NCBI GenBank assembly: GCA_024763335.1
Contig: JANTFS010000005.1
Location: 1-39,238, forward strand
Length of the DNA stretch: 39,238 bases
Reading direction: 5' to 3'
Source of the DNA: Paracoccaceae bacterium
GTDB lineage: Bacteria > Pseudomonadota > Alphaproteobacteria > Rhodobacterales > Rhodobacteraceae
Shown here one piece after another: positions 22,324 through 31,610 of the stretch. Within the stretch, counting starts at the first letter, position 1; every line of letters starts with the position of its first letter. Under the pieces are notes generated by a model that ran no database searches, was not told the DNA's origin, and saw only the letters and a list, made by a program, of their open reading frames with translations. Made by a program: the position numbers and the translations under genes.

Positions 22324-23931
22324 TCAGCCGGTGAACCACCAGCGGCTCGCTGCACGCGCGCCGTCATTTTCCCAGCTTGCGGCAAGCTGGTCGGGCGTGC
22401 CCACATTGGCGCGGGCGGCGTAGACGAAATTGTTGAAGAACGGGATGATCGTTCCGCCATCGTCATGGGCAATCATCGCCATCTCGCGATACATCTCGGC
22501 CCGGCGGGTGTCGTCCAGCTCCGCCTTCGCCATCAGCAGAAGCTCGTTGAACCGATCGTTGACCCAGAAGCTCTCGTTCCAGGCCGCGTCGGCCTTGTAG
22601 GCCAGGGTATACATCACGTCCGGCGTCGGACGCGCACCCCAGGACACCATGCAGAACGGCTTCTTCAGCCAGACATCAGTGTAATAGCCGTCATTCGGCT
22701 CGCGCACGACATCGATGTTGATGCCGGCTGCCTTGGCCTGTTCGGCGTAGAGCACCGCCATATCGACCGCGCCCGCATAGATGCTGTCGGCCGTCGACAG
22801 GCTGACCGAGAGCCCATCGTGCCCGGCCTTCTTGAGCAGCGCCTTGGCCTTGTCAGGATCGTATTCATGCTGCGGGATGTCGTCGGGCCAGTAGGGCTGG
22901 GCCGGCGAATGGTGGAAGTCATTGCCCTTGGTCGCGGCCCCGAACGCGATCTTCTCGATGATCTCATCGCGGTCGATCGCCAGCTTCATCGCCGTACGCA
23001 CGTCGACATTGTCGAACGGCGGCTTGTTGCAATGCATCGGCAGCGTAATCGCGCCGGCGGAGGGGATGTTGAAGATGTTGATGTTCCGGTCACGCCCCAA
23101 CAGCGCCATCGTCTTCAGTTCGATCAGCGAAACCGCATCCACGTCGCCGGTCACCAGAGCCGTCTGGCGCGCGTTCGGGTCATTGAGCGTGATCATCTCG
23201 ACCTTGTCGAACCAGGCGCCCTCGCCATGCCAGCCATCGTGACGGCTGAGGCTGAACTGAACGCCGAACTCGCCAGAATCGATCTTGTAGGGGCCCGAGC
23301 CATCGCCGGATTTCCAATTGATCGTGCCATCGTCATTGGCCGGGCAGATCGCGAGGTGGTAATCCGTCATCAGCCACGGGAAATCGGCATTGCCGCCCGA
23401 GAGCTTGACCTTCACCACGTAGTCGCCGTCCTTGCTGATATCGACCACATCCGACAGCAGCGCCTTGGCGGCCGACGTCGAATCGTCGCCCCGGTGATGG
23501 TTCAATGAGGCGATCACGTCGTCTGCCGTCACCTTCTTGCCGCTGTGGAAGCTGGCTTTGTCGGTGAGCTCGAATGTCCATTCCGACGCATCCGCGGAGC
23601 CCTCCCAGCTGTTGGCCAGATCGGGCCCGAGCGAGCCGTCGCCGTTGATCATGGTGAGGAACGACCGGTGGGTATGGGCGAGGAAAATCATCGTCCGGGT
23701 GAGATAGGTCCCGGGATCGTGGGTGTCGCCGGTGTTGCCGTCATGGATCCCCCAGCGGAACGTGCCGCCGCGCTGTGGCGCGGCCGAGGCGCTTTTGGCC
23801 CACAGGCCGGTGGCGCCAGCCGTGGTCAGGCCCGCCGCCATCGAGTAGTTCATGAAATCCCGGCGCGAGACACGGCCCGCGCGGGCTCCCTCGGCAATCC
23901 GGTTGATCAGGTCTTCGTCTTTTTTGGACAT
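22324..23931 (-). CDS. Family 5 (peptide-type) ABC transporter substrate-binding protein, probable Tat signal
   Basis: MSKKDEDLINRIAEGARAGRVSRRDFMNYSMAAGLTTAGATG twin-arginine leader; FELTDKASFHSGKKVTADDVIASLNHHRG; DVRTAMKLAIDRDEI. Confidence 0.92.
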   Translation of the reverse strand: MSKKDEDLINRIAEGARAGRVSRRDFMNYSMAAGLTTAGATGLWAKSASAAPQRGGTFRWGIHDGNTGDTHDPGTYLTRTMIFLAHTHRSFLTMINGDGSLGPDLANSWEGSADASEWTFELTDKASFHSGKKVTADDVIASLNHHRGDDSTSAAKALLSDVVDISKDGDYVVKVKLSGGNADFPWLMTDYHLAICPANDDGTINWKSGDGSGPYKIDSGEFGVQFSLSRHDGWHGEGAWFDKVEMITLNDPNARQTALVTGDVDAVSLIELKTMALLGRDRNINIFNIPSAGAITLPMHCNKPPFDNVDVRTAMKLAIDRDEIIEKIAFGAATKGNDFHHSPAQPYWPDDIPQHEYDPDKAKALLKKAGHDGLSVSLSTADSIYAGAVDMAVLYAEQAKAAGINIDVVREPNDGYYTDVWLKKPFCMVSWGARPTPDVMYTLAYKADAAWNESFWVNDRFNELLLMAKAELDDTRRAEMYREMAMIAHDDGGTIIPFFNNFVYAARANVGTPDQLAASWENDGARAASRWWFTG

Positions 23932-24362
23932 CACATCTCCAAGTTTTACTACGGGTGCCAGCGTGTCGGCCCCCACCTCCCTGCACGCGTCTTCTGGCTT
24001 CAATACCTTGAGAAGTCCCAAAAACGACATGCGATCATCAAAACACGAAACGCCCGCGGGCTTCTACCCCAGGCCAGATGTTTTTTATCCTGCCCGAAAA
24101 GCGGCGAATTCTCCGGCGTCAGGGCACTGGTTGCCGCGAGCTGTCCGCCTATCTTGCGGTTTCTCCTTTTCAAAACCGGCGTGGCGGTTCGCCCGGGCCG
24201 GGCCTGCGCCCGAAAACTGGCGGCTTGGGGCATTCGAATCCGCACGGTTTGAAACCGAAGGCAAATGTTCTAAAAGCGACATGCAGTGTCACGCGGAAGC
24301 ACGTCCCGTGTGGCATTTCTGCCTAGCGCCAAAAACTGATCACAGGGAGAAAACCTAGTCTC

Positions 24363-25934
24363 ATGTCCAGCCATCGACCAAAGACCCGCCCCTCCGGCCT
24401 GTCTCGCCGCTCCGTTCTTGCCGGCGGCGCCGCGCTGAGCGGCCTGGCCGCCACCGGCCTTGGCCTCAAACCGGCGCGCGCCCAGTCACGCGGCGGCAAT
24501 TTCCGCGTCGCCAAGGGCCATGGCCAGACGACCGACACGCTCAACCCGGGCACCTGGGAAAACGGCTTCACGCTGGCGCTGGCCTATGGAATTCACGGGT
24601 ATCTGACGGGTTTTGCCCGCGACGGTTCGATCGAGCCGCTGGTGGCCGAGAGCTGGGAGGCCTCGCCCGATGCCAAGGTCTGGCGGTTCAAGATCCGCTC
24701 CGGCATGACCTTCCACGATGGCACCCCGGTGACCCCGGATCACGTCGTGACCTCGATCAATTTCCATCGCGGCGAAGACAGCACATCCGCGGCCAAACCG
24801 CTTCTCGACAGCATCACCGACATCACGGTCGACGGTGATACGGTGGTCTTCTCCCTCGATTCGGGCAACGCCGATTTCCCCGCGACGTTCAGCGATTATC
24901 ACCTGACGATCATGCCCAAGGGCGACGATCGCGGCATCGACTGGCGCTCGGGCAACGGCTGCGGCCCCTACAGGCTCGTCGAGTTCCAGCCGGGCGTGAT
25001 CGCGCGCTTCGAACGCTTCGCCGACGACTGGGATCAGAACCGCGGTTTCTTCGATACCGTCGAGATGCTGTCGGTGGTCGATGTGAATGCCCGGACCACA
25101 GCGCTCGTGTCGGGCGATGTCGATGCCGCGGACAAACTCGATCTGAAGACCGTCGGCATGGTCGCACGCAATCCCAACCTTTCGGTGCATTCCGTGGCGG
25201 GTAACCAGCACTACACTTTCGCCATGTCCTGCAACAAGGCGCCGTTCACCGACGTCAACGTGCGCCGGGCGCTCAAGCACGCGATTGACCGGCAGGAACT
25301 CGTCGACAAGATCCTCTTCGGCTACGGTTCGGTTGGCAACGATCACCCGATCGGGCGCGGCCAAAGGTTCTTCAACGATGAGTTGCCGCAAACGCCCTAC
25401 GATCCCGACAAGGCGAAATTCTACCTCAAGGAAGCCGGGCTCGACAGCCTTTCGGTCGAACTCTCTGCGGCCGATGCCGCTTTCCCCGGCGCTGTGGATG
25501 CAGCGGTCTTGTTCCAGAATTCCGCCAAGCCGGCGGGGATTGATCTGAAGGTGAACCGGGTTCCGAACGACGGGTATTGGTCCGACGTGTGGATGAAACA
25601 CCCGTTCTCGGCGGTGTATTGGGGTGGCCGCCCGACTGAAGACGCGATGTTCACCACGGCCTACGCCGCAGGCGCAGCCTGGAACGACACCTTCTGGGAC
25701 AATGCCCGTTTCAACGAGCTTCTCGTGGCCGCCCGCGCCGAGCTCGACGAAGACAAGCGCCGGGCGATGTATTACGAGATGCAGGCGATCCTCAACGATG
25801 ACGGCGGCGCAATCATTCCGATGTTTGCCAACTACGTCTTTGCCACCCGCAACGGGATCGAAACCGGCGGCGAGTTCTCCTCGCATTGGGACATGGACGG
25901 CGAACGCTGGATGGAGCGCTGGTCCTTCGCCTGA
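24363..25934 (+). CDS. Paralogous family 5 ABC substrate-binding protein, probable Tat signal
   Basis: RPSGLSRRSVLAGGAALSGLAATGLGLKPARAQ leader; FKIRSGMTFHDGTPVTPDHVVTSINFHRGEDSTSAAKPLLDSI aligns closely with the 22324..23931 product. Confidence 0.92.
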   Translation: MSSHRPKTRPSGLSRRSVLAGGAALSGLAATGLGLKPARAQSRGGNFRVAKGHGQTTDTLNPGTWENGFTLALAYGIHGYLTGFARDGSIEPLVAESWEASPDAKVWRFKIRSGMTFHDGTPVTPDHVVTSINFHRGEDSTSAAKPLLDSITDITVDGDTVVFSLDSGNADFPATFSDYHLTIMPKGDDRGIDWRSGNGCGPYRLVEFQPGVIARFERFADDWDQNRGFFDTVEMLSVVDVNARTTALVSGDVDAADKLDLKTVGMVARNPNLSVHSVAGNQHYTFAMSCNKAPFTDVNVRRALKHAIDRQELVDKILFGYGSVGNDHPIGRGQRFFNDELPQTPYDPDKAKFYLKEAGLDSLSVELSAADAAFPGAVDAAVLFQNSAKPAGIDLKVNRVPNDGYWSDVWMKHPFSAVYWGGRPTEDAMFTTAYAAGAAWNDTFWDNARFNELLVAARAELDEDKRRAMYYEMQAILNDDGGAIIPMFANYVFATRNGIETGGEFSSHWDMDGERWMERWSFA

Positions 25935-25942
25935 CCCGGTGT

Positions 25943-25972
25943 GCGGGGCGGGTGCTGGCGCACTCGCCCCGC
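25943..25972. promoter_or_regulatory. GC-rich hairpin downstream of the second peptide-type binding protein
   Basis: GCGGGGCGGGTGC (25943-25955) / GCACTCGCCCCGC (25960-25972): 13 pairs including one G-T, 4-nt loop; no strong T-tract. Confidence 0.5.
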
Positions 25973-26016
25973 GCCATCAGCCTTTGGGGCGCGGCGCGGC
26001 ATCACGCCTTTGCCGA

Positions 26017-26778
26017 TCAGCGCTCCGCCCACCCCGCAAAGGTCTTTTCCATCGCCACGACGACGTAGTAGAGCACGATCCCGAGCGCCGCGAGGGCGAT
26101 CAGCACGGCGAACATCAGCGGGTAGTCGGAATTGGTTTTGCCCGAGTCGAACAGCGCGCCGAGGCCGCGGCCGTGGGGCGAGACGATCTCCATCAGGTTG
26201 GTGCCGATAAAGGCCAGCGTCACCGCCACCTTGAGCGCGCCGAAGAACTCCGGCAGCGTTTTCGGCAGCGCGATCTTCCAGAAGATCGTGGCCTGCGAGG
26301 CGCCGAGCGAGCGCAGGATGTCGCGGTATTCCGGCTCCAGCGTCGACAGGCCGATCGAGACCGAGACGGCGATCGGAAAGAACGAGATCATGAAAGCGAT
26401 GAGCACGGTGTTGAAATCATGCGCGCCGACGAACATCAGCGCCACGATCGGAACCACCGTGGCCTTCGGGATCGCGTTGAAGCCCACCAGCAGCGGGTAG
26501 AGCGCATCGCGCATGAGCCGCGAAAACCCCATGATCATGCCGATGCCGGTGCCGACAATCACGGCGAGTATCAGCCCCACGACCGTGCGCCAGAGCGTCT
26601 GCCAGCTCATCTTGACGAAGAGATCCCAGTGCTTGGCATAGGCGGGCAGGAGATCGGAGGGCGAGGCCATCTTGTAGTTCGGCCAGCCCGCAGCCCAGAC
26701 GATTGCCTCCCACAAAAGCAGAAATATCAACATTGCGGCGGTCGGAACGAGCACTTTTTGCAACTTTTCACCCATCAC
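26017..26778 (-). CDS. NitT/TauT-type (SsuC-like) ABC transporter permease
   Basis: WQTLWRTVVGLILAVIVGTGIGMIMGFSRLMRDALYPLLVGFNAIPKATVVPIVALMF; LRSLGASQATIFWKIALPKTLPEFFGALKVAVTLAFIG. ATGA overlap with upstream gene. Confidence 0.9.
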   Translation of the reverse strand: MMGEKLQKVLVPTAAMLIFLLLWEAIVWAAGWPNYKMASPSDLLPAYAKHWDLFVKMSWQTLWRTVVGLILAVIVGTGIGMIMGFSRLMRDALYPLLVGFNAIPKATVVPIVALMFVGAHDFNTVLIAFMISFFPIAVSVSIGLSTLEPEYRDILRSLGASQATIFWKIALPKTLPEFFGALKVAVTLAFIGTNLMEIVSPHGRGLGALFDSGKTNSDYPLMFAVLIALAALGIVLYYVVVAMEKTFAGWAER

Positions 26779-27572
26779 GCGGCCTCCCCGTCGGCGGGCG
26801 CGCGGCCTTGGGCGATCTCGATCTGGTGGCGCAGGATGGCGAGCATCTCGGCCGCTTCGGGCGTGTAGAGATGCTCAAGGTCGCGCGGGCCCGTGTTGGG
26901 CACATCGAGCACATACTGGGTGCGCGCAGGCCGCCCCGACAGCACGATCACCTGGTCGCCGAGAAAGATCGCCTCGCGCAGGTCGTGGGTGATCAGCACG
27001 CCGGTGAAGGGCTCGTTCTCCTTCACCTTGTGCATGGTCTGCCACAGGTCTTCGCGGGTGAAGGCGTCGAGCGCGCCGAAGGGCTCATCAAGGATCAGCA
27101 CCTCGGGCTTGTGCACCAGGGCGCGGCACAGCGAAGCGCGCTGGCGCATGCCGCCCGACAGCTCCGAGGGGCGCTTGTCTTCGAAGCCTTCGAGGCCGAC
27201 GAGCGCCAGCAGGTAGCGCGCACGGTCTTCCTTTTCGGCCTTCGTCATCTTGTTGGGCACGATCTCAAGCGGCAGCATCACGTTTTTCAGGATCGAGCGC
27301 CATTCGAGCAAGACCGGGTTCTGGAACGCCATGCCGACGGTCGAACGCGGACCGGCGACGATCTCGCCATGCAGCATCACCTTGCCTTCGTCGGGCTTCA
27401 TCAGCCCCGAAACAAGGCGCGTGAGGGTCGACTTGCCGCAGCCCGAGGGCCCGACAACGGCGACAAAGCCGCCTTCCTCAAGCGAGAGCTCCAGCCCATC
27501 GAGCACGGGCAGGGGGCCGGACGGCGTTTTGTAGGCGTGGCGCACGCCCTCGATCTTGATCATCGGATACAT
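26775..27572 (-). CDS. NitT/TauT-type (SsuB-like) ABC transporter ATP-binding protein
   Basis: Walker A GPSGCGKST, LSGGMRQRASLCRALVHKPEVLILDEPFGALD, ITHDLREAIFLGDQVIVLSGRP. Confidence 0.93.
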   Translation of the reverse strand: MYPMIKIEGVRHAYKTPSGPLPVLDGLELSLEEGGFVAVVGPSGCGKSTLTRLVSGLMKPDEGKVMLHGEIVAGPRSTVGMAFQNPVLLEWRSILKNVMLPLEIVPNKMTKAEKEDRARYLLALVGLEGFEDKRPSELSGGMRQRASLCRALVHKPEVLILDEPFGALDAFTREDLWQTMHKVKENEPFTGVLITHDLREAIFLGDQVIVLSGRPARTQYVLDVPNTGPRDLEHLYTPEAAEMLAILRHQIEIAQGRAPADGEAA

Positions 27573-27588
27573 GGGGTTTGGTCCTTGT

Positions 27589-27623
27589 CGGCCCGCGCGG
27601 GGTTGATGCCCCCGCGCGGGCCG
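27589..27623. promoter_or_regulatory. Very strong hairpin between binding-protein and ATPase genes
   Basis: CGGCCCGCGCGGGG (27589-27602) / CCCCGCGCGGGCCG (27610-27623): 14-bp perfect arms, 7-nt loop; no T-tract on the minus strand. Confidence 0.7.
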
Positions 27624-27628
27624 GTCGT

Positions 27629-28633
27629 TTATTTCAGCGCGAAGCCACCTTCGGGAAGGTAGGCATCGGTGAAGTAGAGCGCAGCATCGGGTTCTGACTG
27701 AAACTCGTAGGTCGTCGCGATCTGTTCCAGCGAGCTGGCGAAGCGCGCGTCGTCGACGTCGCCCATGCCGTTGGCCATGGTGTAGTCGGTCACCACGTTG
27801 GCATCGATGGCGAGCTGCAGACGGCGGGTCTCCAGCGCGGCGTCGGCGGCCGGGTTACGCTCGATGAGCGAGGGGATCGCGGCCGCCGGATCGGCGATGG
27901 CATCGGCCCAGCCCTTGGCGACAGCGGCGAGGAAGCCCTTCACGACCTCGGGGTTTTCCGCCGCATAGTCGGTGTTGACGATGATCGCGTTGCCATAGAG
28001 GTCGACGCCGTAGTCGGCCATGAGAAGCGTGGTGATGTCATCTTCCGGCACACCGAGGCGCACGAGGTTGAGGTAGGACGAGAAGCTGTAGCCGGTGATC
28101 GCGGCCACGTTGCCCTCGGCCAGCATCGGCTCACGGGTGGGGAAGCCGACCGGTTCGACAGTGATCTTGTCCATGTCGAGCCCGTTGGCGGCGGCAAAGA
28201 TCGGGAACTGCGCCCAGGCGCCATCGGGCGGCGGGGCGCCGAGCACCTTGCCCTCGAGATCGGCGGGGGTTTCGACACCGAGCGATTTGCGCCCGATCAC
28301 CGCGAAGGGCGGCTTGTCATAGACCATCATCACCGCCGTCACCGGGGCGCCGGGGTTCTGGTCGAGGAACTTGATCAGCGAGTTGATATCGGCAAAGCCA
28401 ACCGGAAAGGCGCCGGTGGCCACTTTCGGGATCGCGTCAAGCGAGCCGGAGCCAGCGGTGATCTCGACCGCCAGATCGGCCTCGGCAAAATATCCCTTGT
28501 CGATCGCGACGAAATACGGGGCCGCCGGGCCCTCGAATTTCCAGTCAAGCGCGAAGGGCACATCGGTCTCGGCATGCCCGGCCCCGGCCAGGATGAGCGT
28601 GGCCACGATGGCAGCAGCAGGTCTTTGAAACAT
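27629..28633 (-). CDS. NMT1/THI5-like (NitT/TauT family) ABC substrate-binding protein
   Basis: Signal peptide MFQRPAAAIVATLILAGAGHA; DWKFEGPAAPYFVAIDKGYFAEADLAVEITAGSGSLDAIPKVATGAFPVGFADI. Confidence 0.88.
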   Translation of the reverse strand: MFQRPAAAIVATLILAGAGHAETDVPFALDWKFEGPAAPYFVAIDKGYFAEADLAVEITAGSGSLDAIPKVATGAFPVGFADINSLIKFLDQNPGAPVTAVMMVYDKPPFAVIGRKSLGVETPADLEGKVLGAPPPDGAWAQFPIFAAANGLDMDKITVEPVGFPTREPMLAEGNVAAITGYSFSSYLNLVRLGVPEDDITTLLMADYGVDLYGNAIIVNTDYAAENPEVVKGFLAAVAKGWADAIADPAAAIPSLIERNPAADAALETRRLQLAIDANVVTDYTMANGMGDVDDARFASSLEQIATTYEFQSEPDAALYFTDAYLPEGGFALK

Positions 28634-28740
28634 GTCTTCTCCCGTTTCGAAAATTCAACGCGGCTCAGTGGGTCGAATTTCATCGGGGGCGTCCAGACTC
28701 TCGCGCGCCCACTCACGCCCTTCGCCGCCGCTGCCACTTT

Positions 28741-28762
28741 CTTGGGGCCACCTTGGGGTCAC
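28741..28762. repeat. Tandem 11-bp direct repeat upstream of the NMT1-like gene
   Basis: CTTGGGGCCAC CTTGGGGTCAC, 10/11 identical. Confidence 0.35.
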
Positions 28763-28849
28763 TGCCCAATTTGAGTGCATTTTTCGAATTCGGGACTTCG
28801 CCGGGCTTGATTTGGCTTCGCAAGCCTCAACCGCCCAGTCGCGCCGATC

Positions 28850-29545
28850 TCACACCGAAACACTCTCGAGCAGCGCCGCCCGCGATAGCTCTGATTTCGC
28901 ACCTGCCATGATGACTTCGCCACGGCGCAAGACAGTGAACTGATCGGCCAGATCAAAGGCGAAATCAAAATATTGTTCGACCAGCACGATCGCCATCCGT
29001 CCCTCGTCGCGCAGCTTGCGGATCACGTCACCGATCATCTGGATGATGTTGGGCTGGATGCCCTCGGTGGGTTCATCCATCAGCAGAAGCTTGGGCCGGG
29101 TGATGAGCGCACGCGCAATCGCGAGCTGCTGTTGCTGGCCCCCGGAGAGATCACCACCGCGCCGGTGCTGCATTTCCTTCAGCACCGGAAACAGCTCGAA
29201 CATCTCCTCGGGCACCGTGCGATCGGGTTTTGGCAGGGTCGAAAACCCTGTTTCGAGGTTCTCGCGCACCGTCAGCAGCGGAAAGATTTCGCGCCCTTGC
29301 GGCACCAATGCGACGCCTTTCCGGGCAAGTTGGTGGGCCGGGAGGATCGGGAGCGTTTCACCATCGAGGATCATCTCGCCGCCGCTTCGGGTGTGCCGCC
29401 CGGAAATCGCCCGGATGAGAGAGGTCTTGCCGACTCCATTGGTGCCCATGACGCAGGTGACTTCGCCGGTTGCCGCAGTCAGATCGACGCCGTGAAGGAT
29501 CTTTGAATGGCCATAGTGCAAGGTCAGGCCGTGGATTTCGAGCAT
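28850..29545 (-). CDS. urtE: Urea ABC transporter ATP-binding protein
   Basis: MLEIHGLTLHYGHSKILHGVDLTAATGEVTCVMGTNGVGKTSLIRAISGRHTRSGGEM, LSGGQQQQLAIARALITRPKLLLMDEPTEGIQPNII; position after urtD. Confidence 0.93.
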   Translation of the reverse strand: MLEIHGLTLHYGHSKILHGVDLTAATGEVTCVMGTNGVGKTSLIRAISGRHTRSGGEMILDGETLPILPAHQLARKGVALVPQGREIFPLLTVRENLETGFSTLPKPDRTVPEEMFELFPVLKEMQHRRGGDLSGGQQQQLAIARALITRPKLLLMDEPTEGIQPNIIQMIGDVIRKLRDEGRMAIVLVEQYFDFAFDLADQFTVLRRGEVIMAGAKSELSRAALLESVSV

Positions 29546-29549
29546 GGCC

Positions 29550-30290
29550 CTAGCGTCCGAGGTAGACATCGATCACCTCCTGGTTCGCGGTCACATGATC
29601 GAGCGAGCCTTCGGCGAGGACCGAGCCCTCGTGCAGCACCGTCACCCGGCAATCCAGACGCCGAATGAACTCCATATCGTGCTCGACCACGACGACGGCC
29701 CGGGTCTTTGCCGCCTCGACGAGCAATTCGGTGGTGTGTTCGCGTTCGGCCGGCGTCATGCCCGCCGCCGGTTCATCGACAAGCAACAGCCGAGGCTCCT
29801 GCGCCAGCAACATGCCGATTTCCAGCCATTGCTTCTGGCCATGCGAGAGTTCGCCAGCCTTTCGCGTCAGTTCCGCGGCAAGGCCGATTTCGGCGGCCAG
29901 CGTCTCGACCCGATCCAGATCATCCTGCGACGGGCGCCAGAACAGGACGGCAAACGGGCCGCGATCCTTTTTCAGCGCCATCAGCAGGTTTTCCTGCACT
30001 GTCTGGTCTTCAAACACCGTGGGTTTCTGGAATTTCCGCCCCACGCCTTCGCGCGCGATCTGAGCCTCGGTCATCTTGAGCAACGGGCGTGACAGCTCGC
30101 CCCAGAGCACCGTTCCGGCGTCGGGTTTCGTCTTGCCGGTGATGATGTCCATGAAGGTCGTCTTGCCCGCGCCGTTCGGCCCGATGATCGCCCGGAGTTC
30201 GGCCGGGCCGATTTCGAACGACAGGTTGTTGATCGCCTTGAACCCGTCAAACGACACCGAGACGCCGGAGACCTCGAGAAGCGTGGTCAT
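29550..30290 (-). CDS. urtD: Urea ABC transporter ATP-binding protein
   Basis: MTTLLEVSGVSVSFDGFKAINNLSFEIGPAELRAIIGPNGAGKTTFMDIITGKTKPDAG, LSHGQKQWLEIGMLLAQEPRLLLVDEPAAGMTPAE. ATGA overlap with urtC. Confidence 0.94.
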   Translation of the reverse strand: MTTLLEVSGVSVSFDGFKAINNLSFEIGPAELRAIIGPNGAGKTTFMDIITGKTKPDAGTVLWGELSRPLLKMTEAQIAREGVGRKFQKPTVFEDQTVQENLLMALKKDRGPFAVLFWRPSQDDLDRVETLAAEIGLAAELTRKAGELSHGQKQWLEIGMLLAQEPRLLLVDEPAAGMTPAEREHTTELLVEAAKTRAVVVVEHDMEFIRRLDCRVTVLHEGSVLAEGSLDHVTANQEVIDVYLGR

Positions 30291-31519
30291 TCTTCCGCCT
30301 CCTTCTCGCGCAGCGATCCCGGGTCTGGCCCGAGGTCGGCGCCATGGCGCTGAGGCGATCGCCGGCCTGTCCAGATATCGAAGATCCCGCTGATGCCCTT
30401 GGGGGCAAACAGGGTGACGGCAACGAAGGAGAGGCCGAGCAGGATCGTCCACCAGTCGACCCAGGAAATCGTATAGAAGCCCAGATTCACGTCCGGCGCC
30501 TGACCGCCGGTGAACCACGTCGACACCAGCGACACGAAGACCGCACCGATCACCGCGCCGTAGAGCCGCCCGCGCCCGCCGATGGCGACCCAGACGGCGA
30601 GGTAGATCGAGGCGATAGGGGCGATTTCGGCCGGATTCACGATTCCGGCCTGCGGGTAGTAGAGCGCGCCGGCGATGCCGGCGATCATCGCGGTGACGGT
30701 GAACAGGAAGAGCTTGTAGCCCTCGACGGAGTAGCCAAGGAAGCGCACGCGGGCCTCGTTGTCGCGGATGCCGCGGATGACGGAGCCGAACTTGCCCGAC
30801 ACCACCCAGGCCGCGAAGACATAGCCCAGTGCCAGCGCCAGCGCGGAGGCCCAGAAGAACCACACCGACAGGACAGATTGCGGCACCTGATCGAGATGGG
30901 GGATGTTTTGCAGGCCCGAAAGCCCGTTGTTGCCGCGCAGGCCCGAGTCATTCTGGAACAGGTAGAGCGAAAGCGCGAGCGTCATCGCCTGAGTGAGAAT
31001 CGAGAGGTAGACGCCGGTGACACGCGAGCGAAAGGCGAGCCAGCCAAACACCAGCGCGAGGACACCGGGCACCGCGACGACGAGAATGAGCTGGATGGCG
31101 AGACTGTCGGCGAAAGCCCAGATGGCGGGAAAATCGGACGATCCGACCACGCCGAAAATCTGCGTGCCGATCGCATCGACGATCTCCTGATCGGTCGGCG
31201 GGATCGCGGCATTCGCCATCGACTCGACCACGATCTGCCGCGTGCGCTCATACATCAGCCACATGCCGATCATGTAGCCGCCGAGCCCGAAAAAGGCGAA
31301 ATGGCCCAAGGAGAGGATGCCGGCATAGCCCCAGACCAGATCCATCGCGACGGCGATCAGGGCAAGGGTGAGGGTCTTTCCCAGCGTCTTGACGAAAGAG
31401 GTCGAGATCAGGCCCATTCCGAGACCTTCGGAGGCGAAGGTGACGGCCAAGGTGAAGAGACCGAGCACGGCTAGGAAGATCAGGACCGAGGGGTTTCTTG
31501 CGAGGAAGCTGCGGTTCAT
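30287..31519 (-). CDS. urtC: Urea ABC transporter permease
   Basis: MDLVWGYAGILSLGHFAFFGLGGYMIGMWLMYER, NNGLSGLQNIPHL, RIRDNEARVRFLGY-like region; start MNRSFLARNPSVLIF. Confidence 0.94.
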   Translation of the reverse strand: MNRSFLARNPSVLIFLAVLGLFTLAVTFASEGLGMGLISTSFVKTLGKTLTLALIAVAMDLVWGYAGILSLGHFAFFGLGGYMIGMWLMYERTRQIVVESMANAAIPPTDQEIVDAIGTQIFGVVGSSDFPAIWAFADSLAIQLILVVAVPGVLALVFGWLAFRSRVTGVYLSILTQAMTLALSLYLFQNDSGLRGNNGLSGLQNIPHLDQVPQSVLSVWFFWASALALALGYVFAAWVVSGKFGSVIRGIRDNEARVRFLGYSVEGYKLFLFTVTAMIAGIAGALYYPQAGIVNPAEIAPIASIYLAVWVAIGGRGRLYGAVIGAVFVSLVSTWFTGGQAPDVNLGFYTISWVDWWTILLGLSFVAVTLFAPKGISGIFDIWTGRRSPQRHGADLGPDPGSLREKEAEE

Positions 31520-31610
31520 GTGGCTACCTCCGGGGCGGCTCGTCCGGACCATTGGTCCGTCCTCGCCGTGCGGCGATGAGAGCCGGAACGGATCGAAGAG
31601 CGTTGCATGA

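Noticed and set aside
24230-24250. CATTCGAATCCGC, resembling a tRNA T-arm
   Set aside because: No matching acceptor, D-arm or anticodon arm can be built around it; chance match to the TTCGAATCC string.
31545-31576. Small hairpins CGGACC-ATT-GGTCCG and TCGCCG-TG-CGGCGA between urtB and urtC
   Set aside because: Short stems with tiny loops, common in GC-rich intergenic DNA; no independent support for function.
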